Positions 36,123 to 44,730 of a DNA stretch of 64,000 bases are shown here, piece by piece. Below the pieces are notes generated by a model. That model worked only from the letters and a program-made list of their open reading frames with translations, had not been told where the DNA came from and did no database searches. The translations under genes and the position numbers were made by a program. How positions within the stretch are numbered: the first letter of the stretch is position 1; each line of letters opens with the position of its first letter. Source of the stretch: Bradyrhizobium sp. 195 (GTDB lineage Bacteria > Pseudomonadota > Alphaproteobacteria > Rhizobiales > Xanthobacteraceae); NCBI RefSeq assembly GCF_023101665.1, contig NZ_CP082161.1, forward strand, positions 2,170,001 through 2,234,000, written 5' to 3'.

Positions 36123-37679
36123 ATGGGCGAAATTCGCAACTTCAAATCCGGCAATCAGGACGGGCCGCCTCCACACGGTCCTATGCCTCGTCGTCTCGCT
36201 GCGATCATTGTCGGTGACATCGTTTCCTACAGCCGCCTGATGCAGGCCGACGAGGAGGGGACGCATGTCCGCGTCAAGCGGATCGAGCGGGATCTCATTC
36301 AGCCCAGCATCGTCGAGCACCATGGTGCTCTGGTGAAGACAACGGGCGATGGTTTCATTGCCATTTTCGATAGTCCTGTCGAGGCCGTTCGATGCAGCAT
36401 CGTCATCCAGCAGAACTTGATCGGCCGCAACGCCTCGCTTCCGAAGCATTCGCGGCTCGAATACCGAATTGGCGTCAATCTCGGCGACGTGATCGTGGAG
36501 CCGGACGATGTCTACGGCGACGGCGTCAACATCGCGACACGCATTGAGGGCATTGCCGAGCCCGGTCAGGTCTACATCTCGGGCGCGATCTACGAGCAGA
36601 TCAAGCATAAGGTGGTATGCGGCTATGAGTCGCTCGGCGACCGCAAAGTCAAGAACATCACCGATCCTGTGCGCGTCTATCGCGTGCTGCCGGACGCGGA
36701 TGCCGTCGGCAAAACCAGGAGCCGGCGTGAGAATGCCCTGATCTTTCTGCTGTCCATCACAGTGATGATGATGGCCGCGGGCGTGCTCTGGTATTTGCTG
36801 GCGCAGCCCGGCAGGATGGGAGAGCAGGCCGCCGCGCCAGCCGCTTCTCCAGCTGCCTCTCCTGCCGCTTCTCCAGCTGCCGCTACTGCCGCTTCACCGA
36901 GCCCGCGGCCGCTGCCAAGCGAGGCGGCGACGCAGACGCCGCAACCATCTCCGTCACTGGCTTCGTCGCCTTCGCCGCCGGCGCCCAGCCCATCGGCGGC
37001 GCCGCCTCCCGAACCCGAGATGATCGCCATTCGCGGCGGCAGTTTCGCGATGGGAAGCAATGATGATCCGACCGAGCGACCTGTCCACCAGGTCACGATC
37101 AAGCCGTTCTCGATCGGAAAATATCCGGTCACCGTGCGGGAATGGAACGAATGCGCAGCTGCAAAGGGGTGCGGATTCACGGCCACCGGCAAGGACAATG
37201 CCCCGGTCAGCAATGTGAGCTGGGCCGACGCGCAGCAATATGTCGTCTGGCTCGCGCAGGCGGTGAAGAAGCCCTACCGGCTTCCGAGCGAAGCCGAATG
37301 GGAATATGCGGCGCGCGGCGGAACGCAGAGCAAGTACTGGTGGGGCGACAAGCTCCAACCGGGCATGGCCGGTTGCAAGGATTGCGGTGATCTTGCGGCC
37401 GAGCAGCCGGCCAAGGTCGGCAGCTTCAAGCCTAATCCATTCGGGCTCTATGACATGGGCGGCGGTATCGACCAGTGGGTCGAGGACTGCTGGCACAGGA
37501 CTTATCAGGGGGCGCCGACCGACGGCTCGGCGCGGACCGGCAGCGACTGCTCCTCGCACGTCCTCCGTTCGGGCTCTTGGAAAAACGATTCGAGATATGT
37601 GCGGCCGTCCAATCGCGATGGTTACGACACCAATGTCCGTTATCCCACGCACGGATTCCGTGTCGCGCTCGGTCCTTGA
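36123..37679 (+). CDS. Class III nucleotide cyclase with transmembrane helix and FGE-like domain
   Basis: About 518 residues from ATG 36123 (GTG 36108 is possible). Residues about 20-190 form a class III adenylate/guanylate cyclase domain: metal aspartates in VGDIVSYSRLMQ (Asp32) and KTTGDGFIAIF (Asp76), and the transition-state Asn/Arg in NIATRIEG. A single helix (ALIFLLSITVMMMAAGVLWYLL, about 205-226) leads to a Pro/Ala/Ser linker of about 65 residues. Residues about 300-515 are a formylglycine-generating-enzyme-like domain (IRGGSFAMGS, RLPSEAEWEYAARGG, GLYDMGGGIDQWVEDCW). The catalytic cysteine of true FGE is absent near RSGSWKNDSRY, so this is probably a periplasmic binding or sensing domain controlling the cytoplasmic cyclase. 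Confidence 0.88.
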   Translation: MGEIRNFKSGNQDGPPPHGPMPRRLAAIIVGDIVSYSRLMQADEEGTHVRVKRIERDLIQPSIVEHHGALVKTTGDGFIAIFDSPVEAVRCSIVIQQNLIGRNASLPKHSRLEYRIGVNLGDVIVEPDDVYGDGVNIATRIEGIAEPGQVYISGAIYEQIKHKVVCGYESLGDRKVKNITDPVRVYRVLPDADAVGKTRSRRENALIFLLSITVMMMAAGVLWYLLAQPGRMGEQAAAPAASPAASPAASPAAATAASPSPRPLPSEAATQTPQPSPSLASSPSPPAPSPSAAPPPEPEMIAIRGGSFAMGSNDDPTERPVHQVTIKPFSIGKYPVTVREWNECAAAKGCGFTATGKDNAPVSNVSWADAQQYVVWLAQAVKKPYRLPSEAEWEYAARGGTQSKYWWGDKLQPGMAGCKDCGDLAAEQPAKVGSFKPNPFGLYDMGGGIDQWVEDCWHRTYQGAPTDGSARTGSDCSSHVLRSGSWKNDSRYVRPSNRDGYDTNVRYPTHGFRVALGP

Positions 37680-37696
37680 GTGCTGGAGTAGACTTG

Positions 37697-38143
37697 ATGA
37701 GGATCATTTCCTGTGCGGCGCTGGCGGCCGCAATTGCATTGCATTCGGGCGCGGCCAACTCGCAAGGCAAGACCGCACCGAAGGACGCGAAGCTCTATTT
37801 CATCACGCCGCATGACGGGCAGAAAGTTCGCGGTGGATTCTGGGTCCGGTTCGGCTTGCGCAACATGGGCGTGACGCATGCCGGCGACGAGTACCAGAAT
37901 GCCGGTCATCACCATCTCTTGGTCGACGTCAACGAGCCCATCGATTCCAAGGAGCCGATCCCGCAGGACAAGTCGCACCTGCATTTCGGGGCGGGGCAGA
38001 CTGAAACCCTCCTCGAGCTTCCGCCCGGCACGCACACGCTCCAGCTTGTGCTGGGCGATGCGAAGCACTATCCGTTCGAGCCGCCTGTCGTGTCGGACAA
38101 GATCACGGTACGCGTCAGACCGCCGGCTTCGGCACGGAAGTAA
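37697..38143 (+). CDS. DUF4399 domain-containing secreted protein
   Basis: A 148-residue protein with a signal peptide (MRIISCAALAAAIALHSGAANS) followed by KLYFITPHDGQKVRGGFWVRFGLRNMGV and AGHHHLLVDVNEP, the DUF4399 signature rich in histidine, and an Ig-like end (HTLQLVLGDAKHYPFEPPVVSDKITVRV). The function is unknown. It starts 17 bases after the cyclase/FGE-like gene, with GGAG upstream of ATG 37697, so the two are probably co-transcribed and both have periplasmic parts. It converges on korB with only four bases between the stops. Confidence 0.85.
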   Translation: MRIISCAALAAAIALHSGAANSQGKTAPKDAKLYFITPHDGQKVRGGFWVRFGLRNMGVTHAGDEYQNAGHHHLLVDVNEPIDSKEPIPQDKSHLHFGAGQTETLLELPPGTHTLQLVLGDAKHYPFEPPVVSDKITVRVRPPASARK

Positions 38144-38147
38144 ACGA

Positions 38148-39203
38148 TCAGCGCAGGCTGGCGTTGATCTTGTCCAGCACTGCCGAGCCCGGGCAGAGCG
38201 TGTCCGCCTCCAGCGTGTTCAGTGGCGTCTCGACCGTGTTGAGATGCTCGTGCAGATCTTCCGCGTCCGGGTCGACATAGAGCAGCCCGGTGACGATCTG
38301 CCCCTTGGCGGCGTGCCTTGCGAGGAAGGTCTGGGCCCCGAGCCGGTCGTGCGGATCGTAATCCGCGTCGATCTTGCGCAGGGCGATCTTGCTGCCGTCG
38401 TGCTGCTCCACCATTTGCACCGTGCCCGGCGCGTAATCCACGGCGATCGGGTCGCGGCCGACCAGCACGTCGAGCCGGTTCACGGCGTCGTTGTGCTCGC
38501 GGACATAGTCGAAGCTCTTGGTCGAGCCGGCGTGGTTGTTGAAGGCGATGCAGGGACTGATGACGTCGATGAAGGACGCGCCCTTGTGGCGGATCGCGGC
38601 CGCGATCAGCGGCACCAACTGGGTCTTGTCGCCGGAGAAGGAGCGCGCGACGAAGGTGGCGCCGAGTTGCAGCGCGATCGCGACGAGGTCGATGGCGTTG
38701 TCGGTGTTGGTGACGCCCTTCTTGGACTTCGAGCCGCGGTCGGCGGTCGCCGAAAACTGGCCCTTGGTCAGGCCGTAGACGCCATTGTTCTCGACGATAT
38801 AAGTCATGTTGACGCCGCGCCGGATCGAATGCGCGAACTGGCCGAAGCCGATCGATGCTGAATCGCCGTCGCCGGAAACGCCGAGATAGATCAAATCGCG
38901 GTTGGCGAGATTGGCGCCGGTCAGCACGCTGGGCATGCGGCCGTGCACGGAATTGAAGCCGTGCGAATTGCCGAGGAAATAGTCCGGCGTCTTCGACGAG
39001 CAGCCGATGCCGGAGATCTTCGCCACCCGGTGCGGCTCGATCGAGAGCTCGTAGCAGGCCTCGATGATCGAGGCCGTGATCGAATCGTGGCCGCACCCGG
39101 CGCACAACGTCGAGATCTTGCCTTCGTAATCGCGGTGGGTGTAGCCGAGCTCGTTCTTCTTCAGGCTCGGATGATGGAATTTCGGCTTTGCGATGTAGGT
39201 CAT
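38148..39203 (-). CDS. korB: 2-oxoglutarate:ferredoxin oxidoreductase, beta subunit
   Basis: A 351-residue thiamine-diphosphate subunit. TPP/Mg binding is seen in GVSGDGDSASIGFGQFAHSIRR with NNGVYGLTKGQ. The iron-sulfur cysteines are in TLCAGCGHDS, GIGCSSKTPDY and SPCIAFNNH. With KorA it oxidatively decarboxylates a 2-oxoacid to acyl-CoA and reduces ferredoxin. 2-oxoglutarate is the family-level call; pyruvate cannot be excluded. The start overlaps korA by four bases (ATGA). Confidence 0.92.
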   Translation of the reverse strand: MTYIAKPKFHHPSLKKNELGYTHRDYEGKISTLCAGCGHDSITASIIEACYELSIEPHRVAKISGIGCSSKTPDYFLGNSHGFNSVHGRMPSVLTGANLANRDLIYLGVSGDGDSASIGFGQFAHSIRRGVNMTYIVENNGVYGLTKGQFSATADRGSKSKKGVTNTDNAIDLVAIALQLGATFVARSFSGDKTQLVPLIAAAIRHKGASFIDVISPCIAFNNHAGSTKSFDYVREHNDAVNRLDVLVGRDPIAVDYAPGTVQMVEQHDGSKIALRKIDADYDPHDRLGAQTFLARHAAKGQIVTGLLYVDPDAEDLHEHLNTVETPLNTLEADTLCPGSAVLDKINASLR

Positions 39204-41047
39204 GACACGGCCTTGCGGAGCGGGGTCACCTTGAGGTGATCCTGATGGTCGCCAATGGCTTTTGCGATGAAACGGGCGGTGATCGGCGAGCCGTCATAAT
39301 GCACGATCGGCACGAGGCGGACGGGATCGATGCCGTTCTCGTTGACGATGAGCTGGCGGAGCTGGCTGTCGCGGTTCTGCTCGACCACGTAGACGAAGTC
39401 GTGCTCGGCGAGGAAGCTCGCCACGCTCGAATGGAACGGGAAGGCGCGGATGCGCATCCGGTCGAGCTGATGTCCGCGTGCCTCCAACAGGCCGATCGCC
39501 TCGTCCATCGCCGGCGAGGTCGAGCCGAAATAGATCACGCCATATTTGGTCGGCCGCTCCGCATTGGCCTGCAGCGGCCGCGGCACCAGATCCTGCGCCG
39601 TCTCGAACTTGCGCATCAAGCGCTGCATGTTGTCGGCGTAGACGGGGCCTTCCTCGGAGTAACGCGCATAGCGGTCACGCGAGGTGCCGCGGGTAAAATA
39701 GGAGCCCTTGGTCGCGTGCGTGCCGGGATAGGTTCGGTACGGAATGCCGTCGCCGTCGACGTCGAGATAGCGGCCGAAGTCGCGTCCCTCTTCCAGCATC
39801 TCCGCGGTCATCACCTTGCCGCGGTCGTACTGCTTGGCATCATCCCACTTCAGCGGGCGACAGAGCCGATGGTTCATGCCGATGTCGAGGTCGAGCATCA
39901 GGAAGATCGTGGTCTGCAGCCGCTCGGCGAGATCGAAGGCGGCGGCCGCGAATTCGAAGGCCTCGGCAGGATCTTCGGGGAACAGCAGCACATGCTTGGT
40001 GTCGCCGTGCGAAGCATAGGCGCAGGCGATGATGTCGCATTGCTGGGTGCGGGTCGGCATGCCCGTCGAGGGGCCGGCGCGCTGGATGTTCATGATCACG
40101 GCCGGGATCTCGGCAAAGTACGAGAGCCCGATGAACTCGGTCATCAGGGAGATGCCGGGGCCGGAGGTCGCGGTGAAGGCGCGTGCGCCGTTCCAGGACG
40201 CGCCGATCACGATGCCGATCGAGGCCAGCTCGTCCTCGCCCTGCACGATGGCGTATTTGGCTTTGCCCGTCTCCGGATCGTGCCGGTACTTCTTGCAATG
40301 GGCGGTGAAAGCCTCCGCCACGGATGAGGACGGCGTGATCGGATACCAGGCACAGACGGTGGCGCCGCCATAGACCGCGCCGAGCGCGGCGGCGCTGTTG
40401 CCCTCGATGAAGATGCGGTCGCCGACCTTGTCGGACTTCTTGACCCGTAGCCCAATCGGGCATTTCAGGTTTTGCAGCGCCCAGTCGCGGCCGAGATGCA
40501 GCGCGTGGACGTTGGAGGAAAGCAGTTTCTCCTTGCCCTTGTACTGCTCGCCGATCAGTTGCTCGATCAGCTTCGGGTCCATGTCGAGCAGCGCCGAGAG
40601 CGCGCCGAGATAGATGATGTTCTTGAACAGCTGGCGCTGGCGCGGATCGGTATAGGTCGAGTTGGTGATGGCGGTTAAGGGCACCCCGATCACGGTGATG
40701 TCGTCGCGGAATTTCGTCGACGGCATCGGCTTGGTGGAATCGTAGAACAGATAGCCGCCCGGCTCGATGCCGGCGACGTCCTTATCCCAGGTCTGCGGGT
40801 TCATGGCGACCATCATGTCGACGCCGCCGCGGGCGCCGAGATGGCCGTCTTCGGTGACCCGCACCTCGTACCAGGTCGGCAGGCCCTGGATGTTGGAGGG
40901 GAAGATGTTGCGCGGAGACACCGGAACGCCGTGGCGCAGGATCGCGCGCGCGAACATCTCGTTGGCGCTGGCCGAACCCGAGCCGTTGACGTTGGCGAAG
41001 CGGACGACGAAGTCGTTTACGCTGCTGAGCGGCTTCTTGTCGGGCAT
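39200..41047 (-). CDS. korA: 2-oxoglutarate:ferredoxin oxidoreductase, gamma-alpha fused subunit
   Basis: A 615-residue protein. Residues about 1-195 are the gamma domain (VVRFANVNGSGSASANEMFARAI, GARGGVDMMVAMN) and the rest is the alpha domain (GNSAAALGAVYGGATVCAWYPITPSSSVAEAF, TATSGPGISLMTEFIGLSYFAEIPAVI, STGMPTRTQQCD). This is the aerobic-type KorA layout seen in actinobacteria and proteobacteria. The ATG at 41047 lies 31 bases inside the 3' end of the GltD-like gene; the upstream 28 codons of open frame were rejected. Confidence 0.93.
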   Translation of the reverse strand: MPDKKPLSSVNDFVVRFANVNGSGSASANEMFARAILRHGVPVSPRNIFPSNIQGLPTWYEVRVTEDGHLGARGGVDMMVAMNPQTWDKDVAGIEPGGYLFYDSTKPMPSTKFRDDITVIGVPLTAITNSTYTDPRQRQLFKNIIYLGALSALLDMDPKLIEQLIGEQYKGKEKLLSSNVHALHLGRDWALQNLKCPIGLRVKKSDKVGDRIFIEGNSAAALGAVYGGATVCAWYPITPSSSVAEAFTAHCKKYRHDPETGKAKYAIVQGEDELASIGIVIGASWNGARAFTATSGPGISLMTEFIGLSYFAEIPAVIMNIQRAGPSTGMPTRTQQCDIIACAYASHGDTKHVLLFPEDPAEAFEFAAAAFDLAERLQTTIFLMLDLDIGMNHRLCRPLKWDDAKQYDRGKVMTAEMLEEGRDFGRYLDVDGDGIPYRTYPGTHATKGSYFTRGTSRDRYARYSEEGPVYADNMQRLMRKFETAQDLVPRPLQANAERPTKYGVIYFGSTSPAMDEAIGLLEARGHQLDRMRIRAFPFHSSVASFLAEHDFVYVVEQNRDSQLRQLIVNENGIDPVRLVPIVHYDGSPITARFIAKAIGDHQDHLKVTPLRKAVS

Positions 41048-42816
41048 GTCGAACCTGCGTGGGTCATCTCGATGAAATATTTCTGCATGTCCCAGGCGCC
41101 GGTGGGACAACGCTCGGCGCACAGCCCGCAATGCAGGCAGACGTCCTCGTCCTTCACCATCACGCGCCCGGTCTTGAGATCCGAGGAGACGTAGAGATCC
41201 TGGTCCGGATGCGGCGAGGGCGCCTTCAGGCGCTGGCGCAAATCGCTTTCCTCGCCGTTACCGGTGAAGGTGATGCAATCCATCGGGCAGATGTCGGCGC
41301 AGGCATCGCATTCGATGCAGAGCGATGTCGAGAACACCGTCTGCACGTCGCAGTTCAGGCAGCGCTCGGCTTCGCCCAAGGCCAGCTTGACGTCGTAGCC
41401 GAGCTCGACCTCGGCGCGGATGTCCTTCAGCGCGACCACCTTGTCGCGATGCGGCACCTTGTAACGCTTGTCGATGGAGATGTCGTTGTCATAGCTCCAT
41501 TCATGGATGCCCATCTTCTGCGATGAGATCTGCACGTCCGGTAGCGGGCGCTCGGTGATGTCCTCGCCCGACAGCATTTTGTGGATCGACAGCGCGGCGT
41601 CATGGCCCTGCGCCACCGCCCAGATGATGTTCTTCGGCCCGAACGCGGCGTCGCCGCCGAAGAACACCTTGGGATTGGTCGAGACGAAGGTTTTCGGATC
41701 GACCTTGGGCATGTGCCATTTGTCGAACTCGATGCCGCAATCCTGTTCGATCCAGGGGAAGGCGTTTTCCTGGCCGACCGCGACCAGCACGTCGTCGCAG
41801 GCGATCGTCTCATCCGGCTCGCCCGACGGCACGAGGTTGCGCCGGCCCTTGGCGTCGTATTCGGCTTTCACCTTCTGGAAGGTGACGCCGATCAGCTTGC
41901 CGGCGACATGCTTGAAAGCCACCGGAACCATGTAATTGAGGATCGGAATATCCTCATGGAGCGCGTCTTCCTTCTCCCAGGGCGAGGCCTTCATCTCCTC
42001 GAAGCCGGAGCGGACGACAACCTTGACGCTCTCGCCACCGAGGCGGCGCGCGGTGCGGCAGCAATCCATCGCGGTGTTGCCGCCGCCGAGCACGATCACG
42101 CGCTTGCCGATCTTGTCGATGTGGCCGAATGAGACCGAGGACAGCCAGTCGATGCCGATATGGATGTTGGCGGCTGCCTCTTTCCGGCCGGGAATGTCGA
42201 GTTCGCGGCCGCGCGGCGCGCCGGAGCCGACGAAGATCGCGTCGTACTTCTCCCCGAGCAGCGCCTTCATGCTCTCGATGCGATGGCCGCCTTTGAACTC
42301 GACGCCGAGACCCAGGATATAGCCGGTCTCCTCGTCGATCACCGAATTTGGCAGGCGGAATTTCGGGATCTGCGTCCGCATCATGCCGCCGGCTTCCGGA
42401 TCGCCGTCGAACACGGTGCAGTGATAGCCGAGCGGCGCGAGATCGCGCGCCACTGTCAGCGAGGCCGGGCCGCCGCCGACGAAGGCGACGCGCTTGCCGT
42501 TCTTCGCCGCCGGGCGCGGCAGGCGCTGCTTGATGTCATCCTTGAAATCGGCGGCCACGCGCTTGAGCCGGCAGATTGCAACCGGTGTTTCCTCGACGCG
42601 TCCGCGGCGGCACGCCGGCTCGCAGGGACGATCGCAGGTGCGTCCCAGGATTCCGGGAAACACGTTCGATTTCCAATTGATCATGTAGGCGTCGCTGTAG
42701 CGGCCTTGTGCGATCAGTCGGATGTATTCGGGAACCGGGGTGTGCGCGGGACAGGCCCATTGGCAATCGACCACTTTGTGAAAGTAGTCGGGGGCCGCAA
42801 TATCGGTCGGTTTCAT
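41017..42816 (-). CDS. GltD-like FAD/NAD(P) oxidoreductase with N- and C-terminal iron-sulfur domains
   Basis: A 599-residue protein. The N-terminal cluster domain (CQWACPAHTPVPEYI, RTCDRPCEPACRRG) is followed by FAD binding (VAFVGGGPASLTVARDLA) and NAD(P) binding (VIVLGGGNTAMDC). An FAD end motif (VFFGGDAAFGP) comes next, then a C-terminal ferredoxin pair (CIECDACADICPMDC; CLHCGLCAERCPTGA). It resembles glutamate synthase small subunit and NfnB-type proteins but has no glutamate synthase large subunit nearby. Overlapping korA, it is likely the electron partner linking ferredoxin to NAD(P)H. It heads the operon, 236 bases after the preceding gene's stop. Confidence 0.9.
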   Translation of the reverse strand: MKPTDIAAPDYFHKVVDCQWACPAHTPVPEYIRLIAQGRYSDAYMINWKSNVFPGILGRTCDRPCEPACRRGRVEETPVAICRLKRVAADFKDDIKQRLPRPAAKNGKRVAFVGGGPASLTVARDLAPLGYHCTVFDGDPEAGGMMRTQIPKFRLPNSVIDEETGYILGLGVEFKGGHRIESMKALLGEKYDAIFVGSGAPRGRELDIPGRKEAAANIHIGIDWLSSVSFGHIDKIGKRVIVLGGGNTAMDCCRTARRLGGESVKVVVRSGFEEMKASPWEKEDALHEDIPILNYMVPVAFKHVAGKLIGVTFQKVKAEYDAKGRRNLVPSGEPDETIACDDVLVAVGQENAFPWIEQDCGIEFDKWHMPKVDPKTFVSTNPKVFFGGDAAFGPKNIIWAVAQGHDAALSIHKMLSGEDITERPLPDVQISSQKMGIHEWSYDNDISIDKRYKVPHRDKVVALKDIRAEVELGYDVKLALGEAERCLNCDVQTVFSTSLCIECDACADICPMDCITFTGNGEESDLRQRLKAPSPHPDQDLYVSSDLKTGRVMVKDEDVCLHCGLCAERCPTGAWDMQKYFIEMTHAGSTCPTRSRSAA

Positions 42817-42900
42817 TCCTACCCTGTCCGCGCAGGCTCAAAGACCCGGCGGCCTCTTCTGAGCTTGGCGAACGCTTAACGCGCCTCGATCTGGTTTCTG

Positions 42901-42912
42901 AATGACGTCATT
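42901..42912. promoter_or_regulatory. 12-bp perfect palindrome AATGACGTCATT upstream of the GltD-like/kor operon
   Basis: The palindrome is exact and lies 85 bases before the start codon of the GltD-like gene. On the minus strand it follows a TAATAA (42926-42921) that could be a -10 box with a poor -35 (TTGCCG, 19-base spacer). The position suggests an operator just downstream of a promoter; the regulator is unknown. Confidence 0.4.
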
Positions 42913-43052
42913 GGGTTAGCTTATTAGAACCTTTCCGAAGTACAACGGCAAACTTGCGCGCTTCCCCTGTTTCATAGGAGCCAAGCGCGCACAGCATTAA
43001 CGGCGCGCGGGTTCTGCGTGCGGTGCAGCATGTTGCGATGCGTGCGAGCGCG

Positions 43053-43730
43053 TCAGCCGCGCGCGAGGTCGCTCTTCGCGAGATCCCACATCAGGCTGTA
43101 AGTGCCGACCGAGACCGGAAGCGGCAAGGGCGCCGCCGCCGGGCCGGTGAAGCGTTCGGCGATCACGGCCGAGACCGCGCCGACATGCGTGCCGGCGATC
43201 AGCACGAACCAGTCGCGGGCGCCTTCATTGCGCACCGCCGGAATGCCCGCGGTTGCGCCCGACAATTCCGGCTCGCTTTCGAGCAGATGCATCGAGATGA
43301 TGCCGTCGCGCCCTTCGGGCCTGAGCTTGTCTTGCAGCGCATCACGCCAGGACGCGGCATTGTCCGGCCTCGGTCGCAGCCGCACCACGCCGAGCGCAGC
43401 ACCACGTCCGGTGCCGTTGCTGAGTGTGATGCGCGCGACGACGCGCAGCATGTCCTTGAAGCGCGCCATGCTGCGCCGTGACCAGTCGGTTTGATTGGCC
43501 AGCCGCGCCCGGTAGGCGGGACTGTCGAGGACGTCGAGCGTCGCGGTCGAGTACAGCGAGAGATATTTGGGGTTGGCGGCATGCGCGACATAGCGCCGGG
43601 CTTCCAGAAAGCCCTCGATCGCGACGCGCTCTTCCAGATGCTCGCGATCATACCAGCGGTTGAAATCGTGTTCATCCGCTGCATCGACATTCATCGACGT
43701 CAGCAGCATGCCTTTTCCGGCGAGCGGCAT
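43053..43730 (-). CDS. EthD/DUF4286-like dimeric alpha-beta barrel protein
   Basis: A 225-residue protein with GMLLTSMNVDAADEHDFNRWYDREHLEERV followed by GFLEARRYVA, the pattern of EthD/DUF4286 dimeric ferredoxin-like folds; a second, weaker repeat covers about 110-210. No catalytic role is predictable. It begins 13 bases after the iminopeptidase stop and so ends the pqq transcript. MLLTSMN at 43709 is an alternative start. Confidence 0.75.
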   Translation of the reverse strand: MPLAGKGMLLTSMNVDAADEHDFNRWYDREHLEERVAIEGFLEARRYVAHAANPKYLSLYSTATLDVLDSPAYRARLANQTDWSRRSMARFKDMLRVVARITLSNGTGRGAALGVVRLRPRPDNAASWRDALQDKLRPEGRDGIISMHLLESEPELSGATAGIPAVRNEGARDWFVLIAGTHVGAVSAVIAERFTGPAAAPLPLPVSVGTYSLMWDLAKSDLARG

Positions 43731-43743
43731 TCTTCTTGTCCTC

Positions 43744-44730
43744 TCATCGCCCGATCTTCGATGCGAGGTCGGCGATCGACTTCATCACCGCATCCCTCAC
43801 GCCGGCATCATAGAGCGAATGCCCGGCTCCTTCCACGACGCGAAGCTCGGAACCGGGCCATACTTTCGTTAGGGCCTGCGATGTCTCAGGGGGACACAGC
43901 AGATCGTAGCGGCCCTGGATGATGATGCCGGGAATGCCGGCGAGCCGGCCCGCGTTCCGCAACAACTGGTCTTCGCTCATGAAGGAGTTGTTGATGAAAT
44001 AATGCGCCTCCATGAACGGCGTTGCCGGCAGCGTGCGCCAGACGTTCAGCGACGCCAGGTCCAGCCGCGTCTTGGCCGGCTTGTGCTCCGACAAGGCGCG
44101 CTCGGTGTCGTGCCAGGCGCGCGCCGCAGGTCCGTGAACGGCAGGATCGGCATCGAGGATGCGGCGCCAATAGGCGTCTACCGGCCGCGCTTGCTCTTCC
44201 CTTGGCAGCACACTCAGAAAATCCTCGTACAGCGCGGGATAGAATTGCGGCAGGCGCACCGTGAAGCCTGTCTCGACTTCCGCCCGCGTGCCGAGAAACG
44301 TCGCGCGGAGCGCAATGCCGGACACACGCTCGGGATGCGCCTGCGCATACGCCAGCGCCAGTGTCGCGCCCCAGGAGCCGCCGACCACCATCCAGCGGTC
44401 AAAGCCGAACTTTTCGCGGATCTTCTCCATGTCCGCGATCAGGTGCGCCGTGGTGTTGTGCTCGCGCGATGCCTTGGGACGACTGCGGCCGCAGCCGCGT
44501 TGGTCGAACAGCATCGCATGCATACGCTCGGGATCAAAAAGCCGGCGATGGTCGGGCTGGCAGCCCGAGCCAGGACCGCCGTGCAGATAGATCGCGGGGA
44601 TGCCGTCGCTGCGGCCGACGCTCTCGACATAGAGCTCATGGCCGTCGCCGACGTCGAGCATGTCGGACGTCAGCGGCGCAAAGGGATCGGCACGCCTGAC
44701 GGAAGCGGCCGCGTCGGCGTCAGGTCCCAT
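43744..44730 (-). CDS. pip: Proline iminopeptidase (alpha/beta hydrolase)
   Basis: A 328-residue alpha/beta hydrolase of the prolyl aminopeptidase family: oxyanion region YLHGGPGSGCQPDHRRLFDP, DQRGCGRS, nucleophile Ser in VVGGSWGATLALAYA, Asp in GRYDLLCPP and His in GAGHSLYD. It removes an N-terminal proline from peptides. ATG 44730 lies inside the last codons of pqqE (11-base overlap), so translation is coupled to PQQ synthesis. The 46-codon upstream extension was rejected. No pqqF or pqqG protease gene is in the window, which makes a peptidase in this place suggestive. Confidence 0.9.
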   Translation of the reverse strand: MGPDADAAASVRRADPFAPLTSDMLDVGDGHELYVESVGRSDGIPAIYLHGGPGSGCQPDHRRLFDPERMHAMLFDQRGCGRSRPKASREHNTTAHLIADMEKIREKFGFDRWMVVGGSWGATLALAYAQAHPERVSGIALRATFLGTRAEVETGFTVRLPQFYPALYEDFLSVLPREEQARPVDAYWRRILDADPAVHGPAARAWHDTERALSEHKPAKTRLDLASLNVWRTLPATPFMEAHYFINNSFMSEDQLLRNAGRLAGIPGIIIQGRYDLLCPPETSQALTKVWPGSELRVVEGAGHSLYDAGVRDAVMKSIADLASKIGR

